The notes under the pieces are model-generated. The model saw only the letters and a program-made list of their open reading frames with translations, had not been told where the DNA came from and ran no database searches. This document shows, piece after piece, positions 1 through 7,929 of a stretch of DNA of 64,000 nucleotides; the stretch's first letter is position 1; each line of letters begins with the position of its first letter. The position numbers and the translations under genes were made by a program. Origin of the DNA: Pseudomonas solani (GTDB lineage: Bacteria > Pseudomonadota > Gammaproteobacteria > Pseudomonadales > Pseudomonadaceae); contig NZ_AP023081.1 in NCBI RefSeq assembly GCF_026072635.1, forward strand, positions 4,150,501 through 4,214,500, written 5' to 3'.

Positions 1-1
1 C

Positions 2-616
2 GGCTACCGCGCCCGCCACCTGCCGGGGTTCTGGGAGCCCTGGACGGCGTGTTATCCGGGCTTCGTCCAGGTGCCCGAAGGGGGCGGCGGCCTGCCGGGC
101 GCCCTGGGCTGCGCACCGCTGGTGGCGATGATCGACGAACAATTGCCGGGCCTCGGCTGGAATGACTACGACGCGCTCTGGCTGGCGGCCGGTACCGGCA
201 CTACCCTGGCCGGCCTGGTGCTGGGGGAGGGCGGACGCCATCCGGTGTTAGGCGCCCTGGCGGTGCCGCCTGACCATGGCGTCGCCGAGCAGGTGCGGGC
301 GTTGCTGGCGGAGGCCGGCGCCGCCGATACCGGCTATCGGTTGCTGGACGCCAGCCGTGGCGGCTTCGCCCGGGTGGATGCCGAATTGGCGACGGCACTG
401 TTCGACTTCGAGGCCTGCACCGGCATCGAGCTGGACCCGCTCTACACCGTGAAGGCGTTAATAGCGTTGCGCCAGTACGTGGAGGCCGGTTACCTTGCCG
501 CCGGCAGTCGCGTGATCATGTTGCATACCGGTGGCCTGCAAGGCCGTCGAGCCATGTTGCCGCGCCTGTTGCAACTGGCTGGCTACACTGCCACCTCAGC
601 TGATTCCTCAGGATGA
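2..616 (+). CDS. 1-aminocyclopropane-1-carboxylate deaminase/D-cysteine desulfhydrase family protein (3' part)
   Basis: The reading frame is open from the left edge of the window, so the N-terminus and the PLP-binding lysine lie outside. What remains is the C-terminal two thirds of a fold-type II PLP enzyme. Visible family landmarks are a glycine-rich loop (GTGTTLAGL) that would hold the cofactor phosphate, the LDPLYTVKALIAL segment near the C-terminus, and the closing HTGGLQG motif. The family deaminates 1-aminocyclopropane-1-carboxylate or eliminates sulfide from D-cysteine in the cytoplasm; the substrate cannot be decided from this part. The stop lies 4 bp before the ATG of the next gene, which suggests co-transcription. 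Confidence 0.85.
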   Translation, partial: GYRARHLPGFWEPWTACYPGFVQVPEGGGGLPGALGCAPLVAMIDEQLPGLGWNDYDALWLAAGTGTTLAGLVLGEGGRHPVLGALAVPPDHGVAEQVRALLAEAGAADTGYRLLDASRGGFARVDAELATALFDFEACTGIELDPLYTVKALIALRQYVEAGYLAAGSRVIMLHTGGLQGRRAMLPRLLQLAGYTATSADSSG

Positions 617-620
617 TGGG

Positions 621-1727
621 ATGACCGAACCGCTCAATCCGGACCAACTGCGCAGCCTGACGCCGCTCAATGCCTTGTCCGAGCAGCAGTGGCGCGAACT
701 GCGCAGCCAGTTGGTACCGCAGCCGCTGCTCGCCGGCCAGGCCCTGTTCCGCCGGGGCGACCAGGCGCGGCTGACCTATTACCTGCTGGCCGGTGAACTG
801 CAACTGCGCGATGCCGATGGCAGCGAGCAGCGCCTGGTCGCCGGCAGCGAGGCCAGCTGCCATCCGTTGTCCCCCAGCCTGCCGCGCCTGCAGGAGGCCC
901 TGGCACTGACCGAAGTCAGCGTGCTGGCCATCGACAGCGCCACCCTGGCGCGCCTGATCACCTGGCGCTCGGCTTACCAGGACCTGCTCCTGCAACTGGA
1001 CCCGGACGGCGACCAGGAATGGCTGGAGCGCCTGCTGGAGAACCCGCTGTTCGCCAAGGTGCCGCCGGCCAACGTGCAGGAGATGGTGGCGCGCCTGCAG
1101 CGCGTCGAGATGCCCGCCGGCAGCGAAGTGCTGCGCGAGGGCGAAGCGGGGGATTGCTGCTACTTCCTGCAATCGGGTCGCGCCGAGGTGATCCGTGGTG
1201 CCGGCAGCGAGCATCAGGTGCTCGCCGAGCTGGAAGTGGGTGCCTGCTTCGGCGAGGAGGCGTTGCTCTCCGACCGGCCGCGCAACGCCACCGTCACCCT
1301 GCTCGAAGACGGCGTGGTGCTGCGCCTGGATCGCCAGGACTTCTTCGCCCTGCTCAAGGCGCCGGTGGTGGACGAAGTCTCCCTCGGCGAGGCGTCGCGT
1401 CTGCTGGCCGCTGGCGGCCAATGGCTGGACGTGCGCCTGCAGGACGAATACGAACGCGCCCATGCCCCCCAGGCGCTGAACATGCCCCTGCACCTGCTGC
1501 GCCTGAAGGCGCGCCTGCTCGACCGCGAGAAGGCCTACCTGTGCTACTGCGACAGCGGCAAGCGCAGCGCCAGCGCGGTGTTTCTCCTCTCCCAACTGGG
1601 CTTCAAGGCCTACGCCCTGCGCGACGGCCTGGATGCACTGCCCGCCGTGCAGCGCGACGCCTTGCTCTGTGAAGACGGCGCCGGCTACCTGGCCCGTTCC
1701 GGCGGGCGGACCGAGCGCAGCCGGTAA
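621..1727 (+). CDS. cyclic nucleotide-binding domain / rhodanese domain protein
   Basis: Protein of 368 aa starting at ATG 621, chosen because AGGATGATGGG just upstream can act as ribosome-binding site; an upstream in-frame start at 531 lies inside the preceding gene. Residues about 1-130 resemble a degenerate cNMP-binding fold. Residues about 135-250 form a better one with the phosphate-binding cassette motif FGEEALLSDRPRNATV. Residues about 255-360 are a rhodanese domain with the active-site loop CDSGKRSA, so the catalytic cysteine is present. There is no signal peptide or membrane helix, so it is presumably cytosolic. The architecture suggests ligand-controlled sulfurtransfer or persulfide sensing, but the nucleotide bound, if any, is unknown. 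Confidence 0.85.
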   Translation: MTEPLNPDQLRSLTPLNALSEQQWRELRSQLVPQPLLAGQALFRRGDQARLTYYLLAGELQLRDADGSEQRLVAGSEASCHPLSPSLPRLQEALALTEVSVLAIDSATLARLITWRSAYQDLLLQLDPDGDQEWLERLLENPLFAKVPPANVQEMVARLQRVEMPAGSEVLREGEAGDCCYFLQSGRAEVIRGAGSEHQVLAELEVGACFGEEALLSDRPRNATVTLLEDGVVLRLDRQDFFALLKAPVVDEVSLGEASRLLAAGGQWLDVRLQDEYERAHAPQALNMPLHLLRLKARLLDREKAYLCYCDSGKRSASAVFLLSQLGFKAYALRDGLDALPAVQRDALLCEDGAGYLARSGGRTERSR

Positions 1728-1747
1728 ACCCGGCTTGGGCTCACCTC

Positions 1748-1851
1748 TTCGCGAATGAATTCGCTCCCACGGGTGCAGGCCGGGCTCGCTTGCCGTAGGA
1801 GCGAGCTCTGCTCGCGAATAGCTGCCGGGTTGCACCCGCCCTACATGCTGG
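1748..1851. repeat. REP pair (BIME-like) in the convergent intergenic region
   Basis: Two copies of a REP-type sequence lie in inverted orientation. TTCGCGAATGAATTCGCTCC starts at 1748, and GGAGCGAGCTCTGCTCGCGA starts at 1798 within the unit 1795-1818. Each is a short imperfect hairpin. A third palindromic unit of the form GGGTTGCACCCGCCCTAC follows (about 1829-1846); relatives of it recur around 19.34 and 19.50 kb. The element lies between two convergent genes, the usual place for REPs in Pseudomonas, where they may protect mRNA ends or bind RAYT transposases. Confidence 0.75.
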
Positions 1852-1865
1852 CAAGCTTCCAGCTT

Positions 1866-2810
1866 TCAGCCTCCCACCGTCTGCGGCCAACGATCACTGA
1901 CCAGGAACACCCGCTCCCGCTCTTCCCATCGCTCCCCCGCATCCTCCAGGCGTACCAGCATGCGTGCTGGGGCCTCTGCAGGGAGTTCCGGCAGCCAGTG
2001 CTCCAACCGCTCGCGAGGCCAGAGGTCCGCAGGTTCGCACAGCGCGGGCGCCAGCCAGGAGTGGCGCTCCAGGGGTTGCCAGACGGCCTCGGGGCTTTGC
2101 GCGAGAAAGTCGGCGATGTCGCTGCGTCGCAGCCAGCGTCCATGCAGGTGCTCGCCGTGGGCGCCCAGGGGTGCGGTGCAGTCACCGGGCCAGGGGTAGA
2201 AGAGGTAGCCGCCCAGCCACAGTTCGGCGCTGGCCGGCCAGGCGCCGAGTTCCTCCAGCAGCGGGCGGCATTCCGGGTTGGAGGAGAGTGGCAACTGGTG
2301 CTGGGCGAGGTGCTCCAGCTTGAGGTCGAGGCGGTCCAGGCTGCCCGGGCCGAGCCACTGCGCGGCGTCCTCGCCCTGGCCATGACGTGGCCCCAGATAG
2401 AGCTTGATGGCCAGCTCCAGGTGATGCACGCCTTCCTCGTCCTGCAGCAGCAGGTCCAGCTCGCCGAGGGTCTGGCCGGCCACCCGCACCGGCAGGTTGG
2501 CACCCAGCAGGCGGATGCCTGGTGCCCGGGCCAGGGCGAATTGCCAGAGGCGTTCGTAGTAGAGGCCGAGGCGCCGGCTGGAGCCCAGGCTCAGCCAGTG
2601 CTCCAGCTCGGCGGGCGCGGCGTCCTGCTGTTCCAGCCAGGCCACCAGGCGCGCCGGCTCGGCGGCCCAGGCACTGGCGCTGAGCGGGTGGCGCTGGCAC
2701 CAGGGCGCCTGGGCCAGCAGCGGCGGTGACAGCAGCACCCAGGCGAGGTCACGCACGACGTTCTGGCGCAAATGGCGGGGCAGGGCGGCGAGGGCGGCGA
2801 AGGGATGCAT
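1866..2810 (-). CDS. DUF1853 family protein
   Basis: Cytosolic protein of 314 aa, about the usual size for DUF1853. It starts MHPFAALAALPRHLRQ and contains the conserved stretch GLYYERLWQF (about residue 105), followed by LGELDLLLQDEEGVHHLELAIK, which resembles the D...ExK catalytic core of restriction-endonuclease-like folds (L-D-L-L, then E-x-A-I-K). That nuclease-like reading is my inference; the family has no established function. It is transcribed divergently from nadK across a 94-bp gap, an arrangement I recall from other pseudomonads. Confidence 0.8.
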   Translation of the reverse strand: MHPFAALAALPRHLRQNVVRDLAWVLLSPPLLAQAPWCQRHPLSASAWAAEPARLVAWLEQQDAAPAELEHWLSLGSSRRLGLYYERLWQFALARAPGIRLLGANLPVRVAGQTLGELDLLLQDEEGVHHLELAIKLYLGPRHGQGEDAAQWLGPGSLDRLDLKLEHLAQHQLPLSSNPECRPLLEELGAWPASAELWLGGYLFYPWPGDCTAPLGAHGEHLHGRWLRRSDIADFLAQSPEAVWQPLERHSWLAPALCEPADLWPRERLEHWLPELPAEAPARMLVRLEDAGERWEERERVFLVSDRWPQTVGG

Positions 2811-2834
2811 GCTGCGAGCATAGTCGAGGCTGGT

Positions 2835-2864
2835 TTGCCGCTGTCACGGGCTTTCGCCCATAAT
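2835..2864 (+). promoter_or_regulatory. candidate sigma-70 promoter for nadK
   Basis: TTGCCG (2835-2840) and CATAAT (2859-2864) are separated by 18 bp and lie 41 bp upstream of the nadK ATG, inside the divergent gap with the DUF1853 gene. Four of six -35 bases and five of six -10 bases match consensus. Assigned by eye only. Confidence 0.5.
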
Positions 2865-2904
2865 CCGAGCATTCCACCCCGTTGCAGAGCCCTGCTGGAG
2901 CCCC

Positions 2905-3792
2905 ATGGAGCAATTCCGCAATATCGGCATCATCGGTCGCCTGGGCAGCCCCCATGTGCTCGATACCATCCGCCGCCTGAAACGATTCCTGCTGGACCGC
3001 CACCTGCATGTGATCCTCGAAGACACCATCGCCGAAGTCCTCCCGGGCCACGGCCTGCAGACCTCCTCGCGAAAGATCCTCGGCGAGGTCTGCGACATGG
3101 TCATCGTGGTCGGCGGCGACGGCAGCATGCTCGGCGCCGCCCGCGCCCTGGCCCGCCACAACGTGCCGGTACTGGGCATCAACCGCGGCAGCCTGGGCTT
3201 CCTCACCGACATCAAGCCGGACGAACTGGAGATCAAGGTCGCCGAGGTGCTCGACGGCCAGTACCTGGTGGAGAGCCGCTTCCTGCTGGAGGCCGAAGTG
3301 CGCCGCCACGGCGAGGCCATCGGCCAGGGCGACGCGCTCAACGACGTGGTGCTGCACCCCGGCAAGTCGACCAAGATGATCGAGTTCGAACTGCACATCG
3401 ATGGCCAGTTTGTCTGCAGCCAGAAGGCCGACGGCCTGATCGTCGCCACGCCCACCGGCTCCACCGCCTACGCGCTGTCCGCCGGCGGGCCGATCATGCA
3501 CCCGAAGCTGGATGCCATCGGCGTGGTGCCCATGTACCCGCACACCCTGTCCAGCCGCCCGATCGTGGTCGACAGCAACAGCGAACTGAAGATCGTGGTC
3601 TCGCCGGACATGCAGATCTACCCGCTGATTTCCTGCGACGGCCAGAACCACTTCACCTGCGCCCCCGGCGACACCATCACGGTGGCCAAGAAGCCGCAGA
3701 AGCTGCGTCTCATCCACCCGCTGGACCACAACTACTACGAGGTCTGCCGCACCAAGCTGGGGTGGGGCAGCCGCCTGGGTGGTGGCGACTGA
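2905..3792 (+). CDS. nadK: NAD(+) kinase
   Basis: Protein of 295 aa that phosphorylates NAD to NADP with ATP in the cytoplasm. Family signatures are in order: VVGGDGSMLGAARAL (GGDG nucleotide loop, about residues 68-82), INRGSLGFLTD, and PTGSTAYALSAGGP in the second domain. The ATG at 2905 is preceded by CTGGAGCCCC (GGAG ribosome-binding site). The stop codon overlaps the next start by one base (TGATG), so the metallophosphoesterase gene is translationally linked. Confidence 0.97.
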   Translation: MEQFRNIGIIGRLGSPHVLDTIRRLKRFLLDRHLHVILEDTIAEVLPGHGLQTSSRKILGEVCDMVIVVGGDGSMLGAARALARHNVPVLGINRGSLGFLTDIKPDELEIKVAEVLDGQYLVESRFLLEAEVRRHGEAIGQGDALNDVVLHPGKSTKMIEFELHIDGQFVCSQKADGLIVATPTGSTAYALSAGGPIMHPKLDAIGVVPMYPHTLSSRPIVVDSNSELKIVVSPDMQIYPLISCDGQNHFTCAPGDTITVAKKPQKLRLIHPLDHNYYEVCRTKLGWGSRLGGGD

Positions 3793-4766
3793 TGAACCTC
3801 GATGCCGTGCGCGGCTACGACCTGATCGGCGATGTGCACGGCTGCGCGCGCACCCTGGAGCGTTTGCTCGATCGCCTCGGTTACCGCAAACACGGCGATG
3901 TCTGGCAGCACCCTCGGCGCATGGCGCTGTTCCTCGGCGACATCATCGACCGCGGCCCGCGCATCCGCGAGGCGCTGCACCTGGTCCACGCCATGGTCGA
4001 GGCCGGGCAGGCGCGCTGCATCATGGGCAACCACGAGTTCAATGCCATCGGCTGGAGTACCCCGGCGACGCCTGGCAGCGGGCGCCAGTTCGTCCATGAG
4101 CACACGCCGCGCCACGCACGCTTGCTCAAGGAGACCCTGGAACAGTTCGAAGGCCACCCGGGCGACTGGCGTGACTTCCTCGGCTGGTTCCAGGAGCTGC
4201 CGCTGTTCATCGATGGCGATCACTTCCGCATGGTTCACGCCTGCTGGGACAACGAGCTGATCGAGCCGCTGCGCGCCCTGCACCCCGATGGTCGGGTCGA
4301 CGAAGCTTTCATCAAGGCCGCCGCCGAGCGCGGCAGCTTCGCCTTCCGCGTGTTCAATCGGCTGCTGCGCGGCACCGACATGCCCTTGCCCAGCGGCATG
4401 ACCCTGACCGGCAGCGACGGCTTCACCCGCTCGGTGTTCCGCACCAAGTTCTGGGAGGAAGACCCGCAGACCTACGGCGACGTGGTCTTCCAGCCCGATG
4501 CGCTGCCCGAGCAGGTGGCCCGCCAACCGCTCTCGGCGGCGCAGAAGTCCGCGCTGCTCAATTACGGCGCCGACGAGCCGCTGCTGTTCGTCGGCCATTA
4601 CTGGCGCCGGGGCCGCCCGGCACCGATCCGCCCCAATCTCGCCTGCCTCGACTACAGCGCGGTGATGTACGGCAAGCTGGTGGCCTACCGGCTGGATGCC
4701 GAAACCCGGCTGGACCCGGACAAGTTCGTCTGGGTCGAGGTGGAGCGCCCGGAAGCGCCGCATTGA
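3792..4766 (+). CDS. calcineurin-like metallophosphoesterase
   Basis: Protein of 324 aa beginning MNLDAVRGYDLIGDVHGC. All classic dimetal phosphoesterase motifs are present near the N-terminus: GDVHGC, GDIIDRGP and GNHE, then HACWD and GHYW further on. It belongs to the bacterial branch related to diadenosine-tetraphosphatase/serine-threonine phosphatase enzymes; the substrate is unknown. The start overlaps the nadK stop (TGATG), so the two proteins are probably made in step. A link between NADP synthesis and nucleotide turnover is plausible but inferred. Confidence 0.9.
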   Translation: MNLDAVRGYDLIGDVHGCARTLERLLDRLGYRKHGDVWQHPRRMALFLGDIIDRGPRIREALHLVHAMVEAGQARCIMGNHEFNAIGWSTPATPGSGRQFVHEHTPRHARLLKETLEQFEGHPGDWRDFLGWFQELPLFIDGDHFRMVHACWDNELIEPLRALHPDGRVDEAFIKAAAERGSFAFRVFNRLLRGTDMPLPSGMTLTGSDGFTRSVFRTKFWEEDPQTYGDVVFQPDALPEQVARQPLSAAQKSALLNYGADEPLLFVGHYWRRGRPAPIRPNLACLDYSAVMYGKLVAYRLDAETRLDPDKFVWVEVERPEAPH

Positions 4767-4808
4767 GCGGCGCCCGCCCTGAATCGTTCAATGGAGTCCT
4801 CGCGCACT

Positions 4809-6158
4809 ATGGATGACGCGACACTGGTTCAACTGGAGGCGGCGTTGTCTGCCTCGCCCGACAACGACGCACTGCTGGCGCTGCTGCTGCCGGCCTGGAT
4901 CGAGCGCAACGAATGCGCCCGGGGCCTGGCCTTCCTGCCCGAGGGGCTCGCCGCACGGCTCGATGCCACGTCGCTGCGCCAGCAAGCTGCGCGCCTGTGC
5001 CTGGGGGCCGGTGAGGCCGAGCGGGCATTGGCCCTGCTGGGCGGTGACGAGCCGGCCGAGCGCCTGCTGCGCGCCCGTGCCCTGGCCGACCTGGAGCGTC
5101 GCGAGGAAGGCCTGCGCGAGTACCGCGCCGCCGTCGAGGCCAGCCCGGCGCTGGAGGACGTCGCCCTGCAGCGCCGCCTCAGTGCCTCGGTGGTGGACTT
5201 CCGTGGCGGCGAGGGGCGCCCGCGCCTGCGGGTCATCTCCAACGACGACACCGACAAGGCCGAGACCACCCGCCTGCTGACGCCGAACGCCGAGACCCTG
5301 ACCTTCGACGATGTCGGCGGCCTCGACGAGCTGAAGAAGACCATCCACAAGAAGATCATCCTGCCGTACCAGAAGCCGGGGCTGTTCCAGCGCTTCCGCA
5401 AGCGTGTCGGCGGCGGCATCCTGCTCTACGGCCCGCCGGGCTGCGGCAAGACCATGCTGGCCCGCGCCACGGCGGGGGAGTGCAAGGCCACCTTCCTCAA
5501 CGTCGCCATTTCCGACGTGCTGGATATGTACATCGGCGAGTCCGAGCGCAAGCTCCACGCCCTGTTCGAGGAAGCCCGGGCCAAGGCGCCGGCGGTGCTG
5601 TTCTTCGATGAGGTGGAGGCCCTGGGCGGGCGCCGCACCAACACCCGCGAAGCCACTTCGTCCAAGCTGGTGAGCCAGTTCCTCACCGAGATGGACGGCT
5701 TCGCCCAGTCCAACCACGGCGTGCTGATTCTTGCCGCCACCAACGTGCCCTGGTCGGTGGATGCCGCCTTCCGCCGTCCCGGCCGCTTCGATCGGGTGCT
5801 CTTCGTGCCGCCGCCGGACCGCCCCGCGCGTGCCAGCCTGCTGCGCATGTTGATGGCTGATCGGCCCAGCGAAGGGGAGATCGACTACGAGTTCCTCGCC
5901 CGCAGCACCTCGGGCTTCTCCGGCGCCGACCTGCGCGAGCTGGTGGAGACGGCGGTGGATGAGGCCATCGAGGAGTCCATTGCCGAAGGCCGCGAGCAGC
6001 CGGTGACCGACCGCCACCTCAAGGCGGCCCTCAAGGAGGTGCGCGCCACCACCCTGGAATGGCTGACCACCGCGCGCAACTACGCGCGCTATTCCAACGA
6101 GGGCGGCCAGTACGACGAGGTACTGGCCTTCCTCGACAAGCACGGCAAGGGGCGCTGA
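4809..6158 (+). CDS. AAA+ ATPase of the FtsH/Cdc48/Msp1-like class, no protease domain
   Basis: Protein of 449 aa from ATG 4809, chosen over 4791 because GGAG at 4793-4796 can serve it. Residues about 1-150 are alanine/leucine-rich TPR-like helices. The AAA module follows: Walker A GPPGCGKT, Walker B VLFFDEVEALG, and the second region of homology ATNVPWSVDAAFRRPGRFDR with its arginine fingers, then a C-terminal lid (FSGADLRELVETAVDEAIEE). No zinc-metalloprotease follows, so this is not FtsH. It is first in a three-gene unit with overlapping stops and starts, so a role as a membrane-linked unfoldase or dislocase is a reasonable inference. Confidence 0.88.
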   Translation: MDDATLVQLEAALSASPDNDALLALLLPAWIERNECARGLAFLPEGLAARLDATSLRQQAARLCLGAGEAERALALLGGDEPAERLLRARALADLERREEGLREYRAAVEASPALEDVALQRRLSASVVDFRGGEGRPRLRVISNDDTDKAETTRLLTPNAETLTFDDVGGLDELKKTIHKKIILPYQKPGLFQRFRKRVGGGILLYGPPGCGKTMLARATAGECKATFLNVAISDVLDMYIGESERKLHALFEEARAKAPAVLFFDEVEALGGRRTNTREATSSKLVSQFLTEMDGFAQSNHGVLILAATNVPWSVDAAFRRPGRFDRVLFVPPPDRPARASLLRMLMADRPSEGEIDYEFLARSTSGFSGADLRELVETAVDEAIEESIAEGREQPVTDRHLKAALKEVRATTLEWLTTARNYARYSNEGGQYDEVLAFLDKHGKGR

Positions 6159-6640
6159 TGGACAACCGCAACCTCTATCGGCTGGACGATGAGCCCCGCC
6201 CCGGCGCCCTGGCGCGCCTGGCGGTGGAGCCGCTGTGGCCCTTGCTGGGTCTGATGCTGGGCGGCGCCTGGCTGGGCCTGCCCTGGTTCGTGCTCAACGG
6301 CATGGCCGTGGGCAGCCCGACACGTGTCCGTGAGGCGGCACTGGCAGCCATCGGCCTGCTGGGCAGCCTGGGCCTGGCCTTCGGCCTGCTCTACCTGTGG
6401 CAGGGCGGCATCCTCGACAAGGGCAGCCTGCAGTACGCGATGCTGGTGCTGGTGGTGTGGAAGCTGGCCATCGGCTACGCGCTGTTCGTCATGCAGGCCT
6501 CCACCATCGAGCTCTACCAGTACTACGGCGGCGTGCTCAATCGCTTCGGCCTGCCGGTGGTCTTGCTCGGAGCCTTCTTCCTGCGTGGGCTGGTGCTCAA
6601 CCTGTTGCCCTTCACCCTCTGGTTCCTGGTGCTCAGCTGA
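6158..6640 (+). CDS. small polytopic membrane protein linked to the AAA+ ATPase
   Basis: Protein of 160 aa whose ATG overlaps the ATPase stop (TGATG). After a short charged N-terminus (MDNRNLYRLDDEPRPG) four hydrophobic segments are visible at about residues 22-48, 52-78, 90-113 and 127-157. I recognise no named family. Its one-base overlaps with both neighbours make it the probable membrane anchor or partner of the ATPase and the TPR protein. Confidence 0.8.
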   Translation: MDNRNLYRLDDEPRPGALARLAVEPLWPLLGLMLGGAWLGLPWFVLNGMAVGSPTRVREAALAAIGLLGSLGLAFGLLYLWQGGILDKGSLQYAMLVLVVWKLAIGYALFVMQASTIELYQYYGGVLNRFGLPVVLLGAFFLRGLVLNLLPFTLWFLVLS

Positions 6641-7563
6641 TGAACGAAACCAACCTGCTGCACCTGGCTTATCAGCGCCTGCAAAGCGGCCATGCCGAGG
6701 GGGCGATCAACAGCCTGCGACAACTACTCAGCGATGACCCGGAGCACGCCGAGGCCCATGCGCTGCTCGCCCTGTGCCTGCTTCTGATGCGCCGTGCCTA
6801 CGCCGCCGAGCGCGAAGCCGGGTTGGCCCTGGCGGCCGACCCGCAACTGGAATTCGCCCATTACGTCGCGGCCCGCGTGGCCATGGCGCGGCGGCGCTTC
6901 AAGCTGGCCGAGAAGCACCTGGACCAGGTGCTGGAGATGAACCCCCAGGAAGCCGGCTACCACCTGGCCCGCGCCGAACTCGCCGACCTGATGGGCCGTC
7001 GCGCCCAGCAGTTGCCGAGCCTGCAGCGGGCCCTGGAACTGGCGCCGGACAACCCCGACTGCTTTGCTGCCCTGGCCCACTACCATCGCCTGCGTGGCGA
7101 GGTGGAACCGGCGGAGCGCTACGCCCGCGAGGCGCTGCAACTGCGCGCCGACCACCCTGGTGCCATCGTCACCATGGGCCACCTGCTGCTGCGCCGGGGT
7201 GACCTGCAGGGCGCGCGCGACCACGCGATATGGGCCCTGCGCGAGAATGCCAACGACGTTGCCGCGCTCTACCTGATGTCCGCCGTCAAGGCGCGCAGCA
7301 ACCCCTTCATGGGGCTCTGGTGGCGCTACAACTCGTGGATGTCCGAGCTGGGGCCGACCCGTTCGATCATCGTGCTGCTGGGCATGTTCGTGCTTTACCG
7401 GGTGGTGGTGATCGCCAGCAACCAGCATGGCCACGAGACGCTGGCCCAGGCCATCGAATGGGCCTGGCTGGGCTTCGTGGTGTACAGCTTCGCCGGGCCG
7501 CAGATCTTCCGCCGCTCGCTGGAGAAGGAGTTGGAGCAGGTGAAGCTGTCACGCGACTTCTGA
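6640..7563 (+). CDS. TPR-repeat protein with C-terminal membrane segments
   Basis: Protein of 307 aa; its ATG overlaps the previous stop (TGATG). Residues about 5-220 are tandem TPR-type helical hairpins (for example DNPDCFAALAHYHRLRGEVE followed by PAERYAREAL). Near the C-terminus two hydrophobic helices (SIIVLLGMFVLYRVVVIA and IEWAWLGFVVYSFAG) should place it in the inner membrane with the repeats exposed. It completes the AAA+/membrane/TPR trio. A 105-bp gap then separates it from yeaC. Confidence 0.82.
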   Translation: MNETNLLHLAYQRLQSGHAEGAINSLRQLLSDDPEHAEAHALLALCLLLMRRAYAAEREAGLALAADPQLEFAHYVAARVAMARRRFKLAEKHLDQVLEMNPQEAGYHLARAELADLMGRRAQQLPSLQRALELAPDNPDCFAALAHYHRLRGEVEPAERYAREALQLRADHPGAIVTMGHLLLRRGDLQGARDHAIWALRENANDVAALYLMSAVKARSNPFMGLWWRYNSWMSELGPTRSIIVLLGMFVLYRVVVIASNQHGHETLAQAIEWAWLGFVVYSFAGPQIFRRSLEKELEQVKLSRDF

Positions 7564-7668
7564 TTTCCGAGTCCTGGTGTGTGTTGGTGCCCTGACCGGC
7601 GTCGATGCGCAACACCGGCAGTGTCGCTAGAATGTGCGCTCGTTTTCGCCGCCCTTCAGGAAACCGCC

Positions 7669-7929
7669 GTGTCCGATTTCGCCAAGCTGATCAGCAACAT
7701 CACCGAGGATGTCTACCAGAGCCTCAAGCTCGCCGTGGAGATCGGCAAGTGGTCCGACGGCCGCAAGCTGACCCAGGAGCAGAAGGAACTCAGCCTGCAG
7801 GCGGTCATCGCCTGGGAGCTGAAGAACCTGCCGGAGGAAGAGCGCACCGGCTACATGGGCCCGCAGGAGTGCGGCTCCAAGTCCGAGAAGATCGAGAACA
7901 TCCTGTTCAAATCCGACTCGATCCACTGA
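7669..7929 (+). CDS. YeaC family protein (DUF1315)
   Basis: Protein of 86 aa starting at GTG 7669, supported by CAGGAAACC just upstream. The whole length matches the small DUF1315/YeaC pattern (NITEDVYQSLKLAVEIGKWS, then DGRKLT and a conserved IAWELKNLPEEERTGYM region). It is acidic and cytosolic, with unknown function. TAGAAT at 7628-7633 may be a -10 box, but no good -35 is visible. The stop overlaps the next start (TGATG). Confidence 0.88.
   Translation: MSDFAKLISNITEDVYQSLKLAVEIGKWSDGRKLTQEQKELSLQAVIAWELKNLPEEERTGYMGPQECGSKSEKIENILFKSDSIH

Noticed and set aside
2772..4766. Apparent 664-codon frame covering nadK and the metallophosphoesterase
   Set aside because: Its first half is nadK read in another frame; only the part from ATG 3792 matches a protein family.
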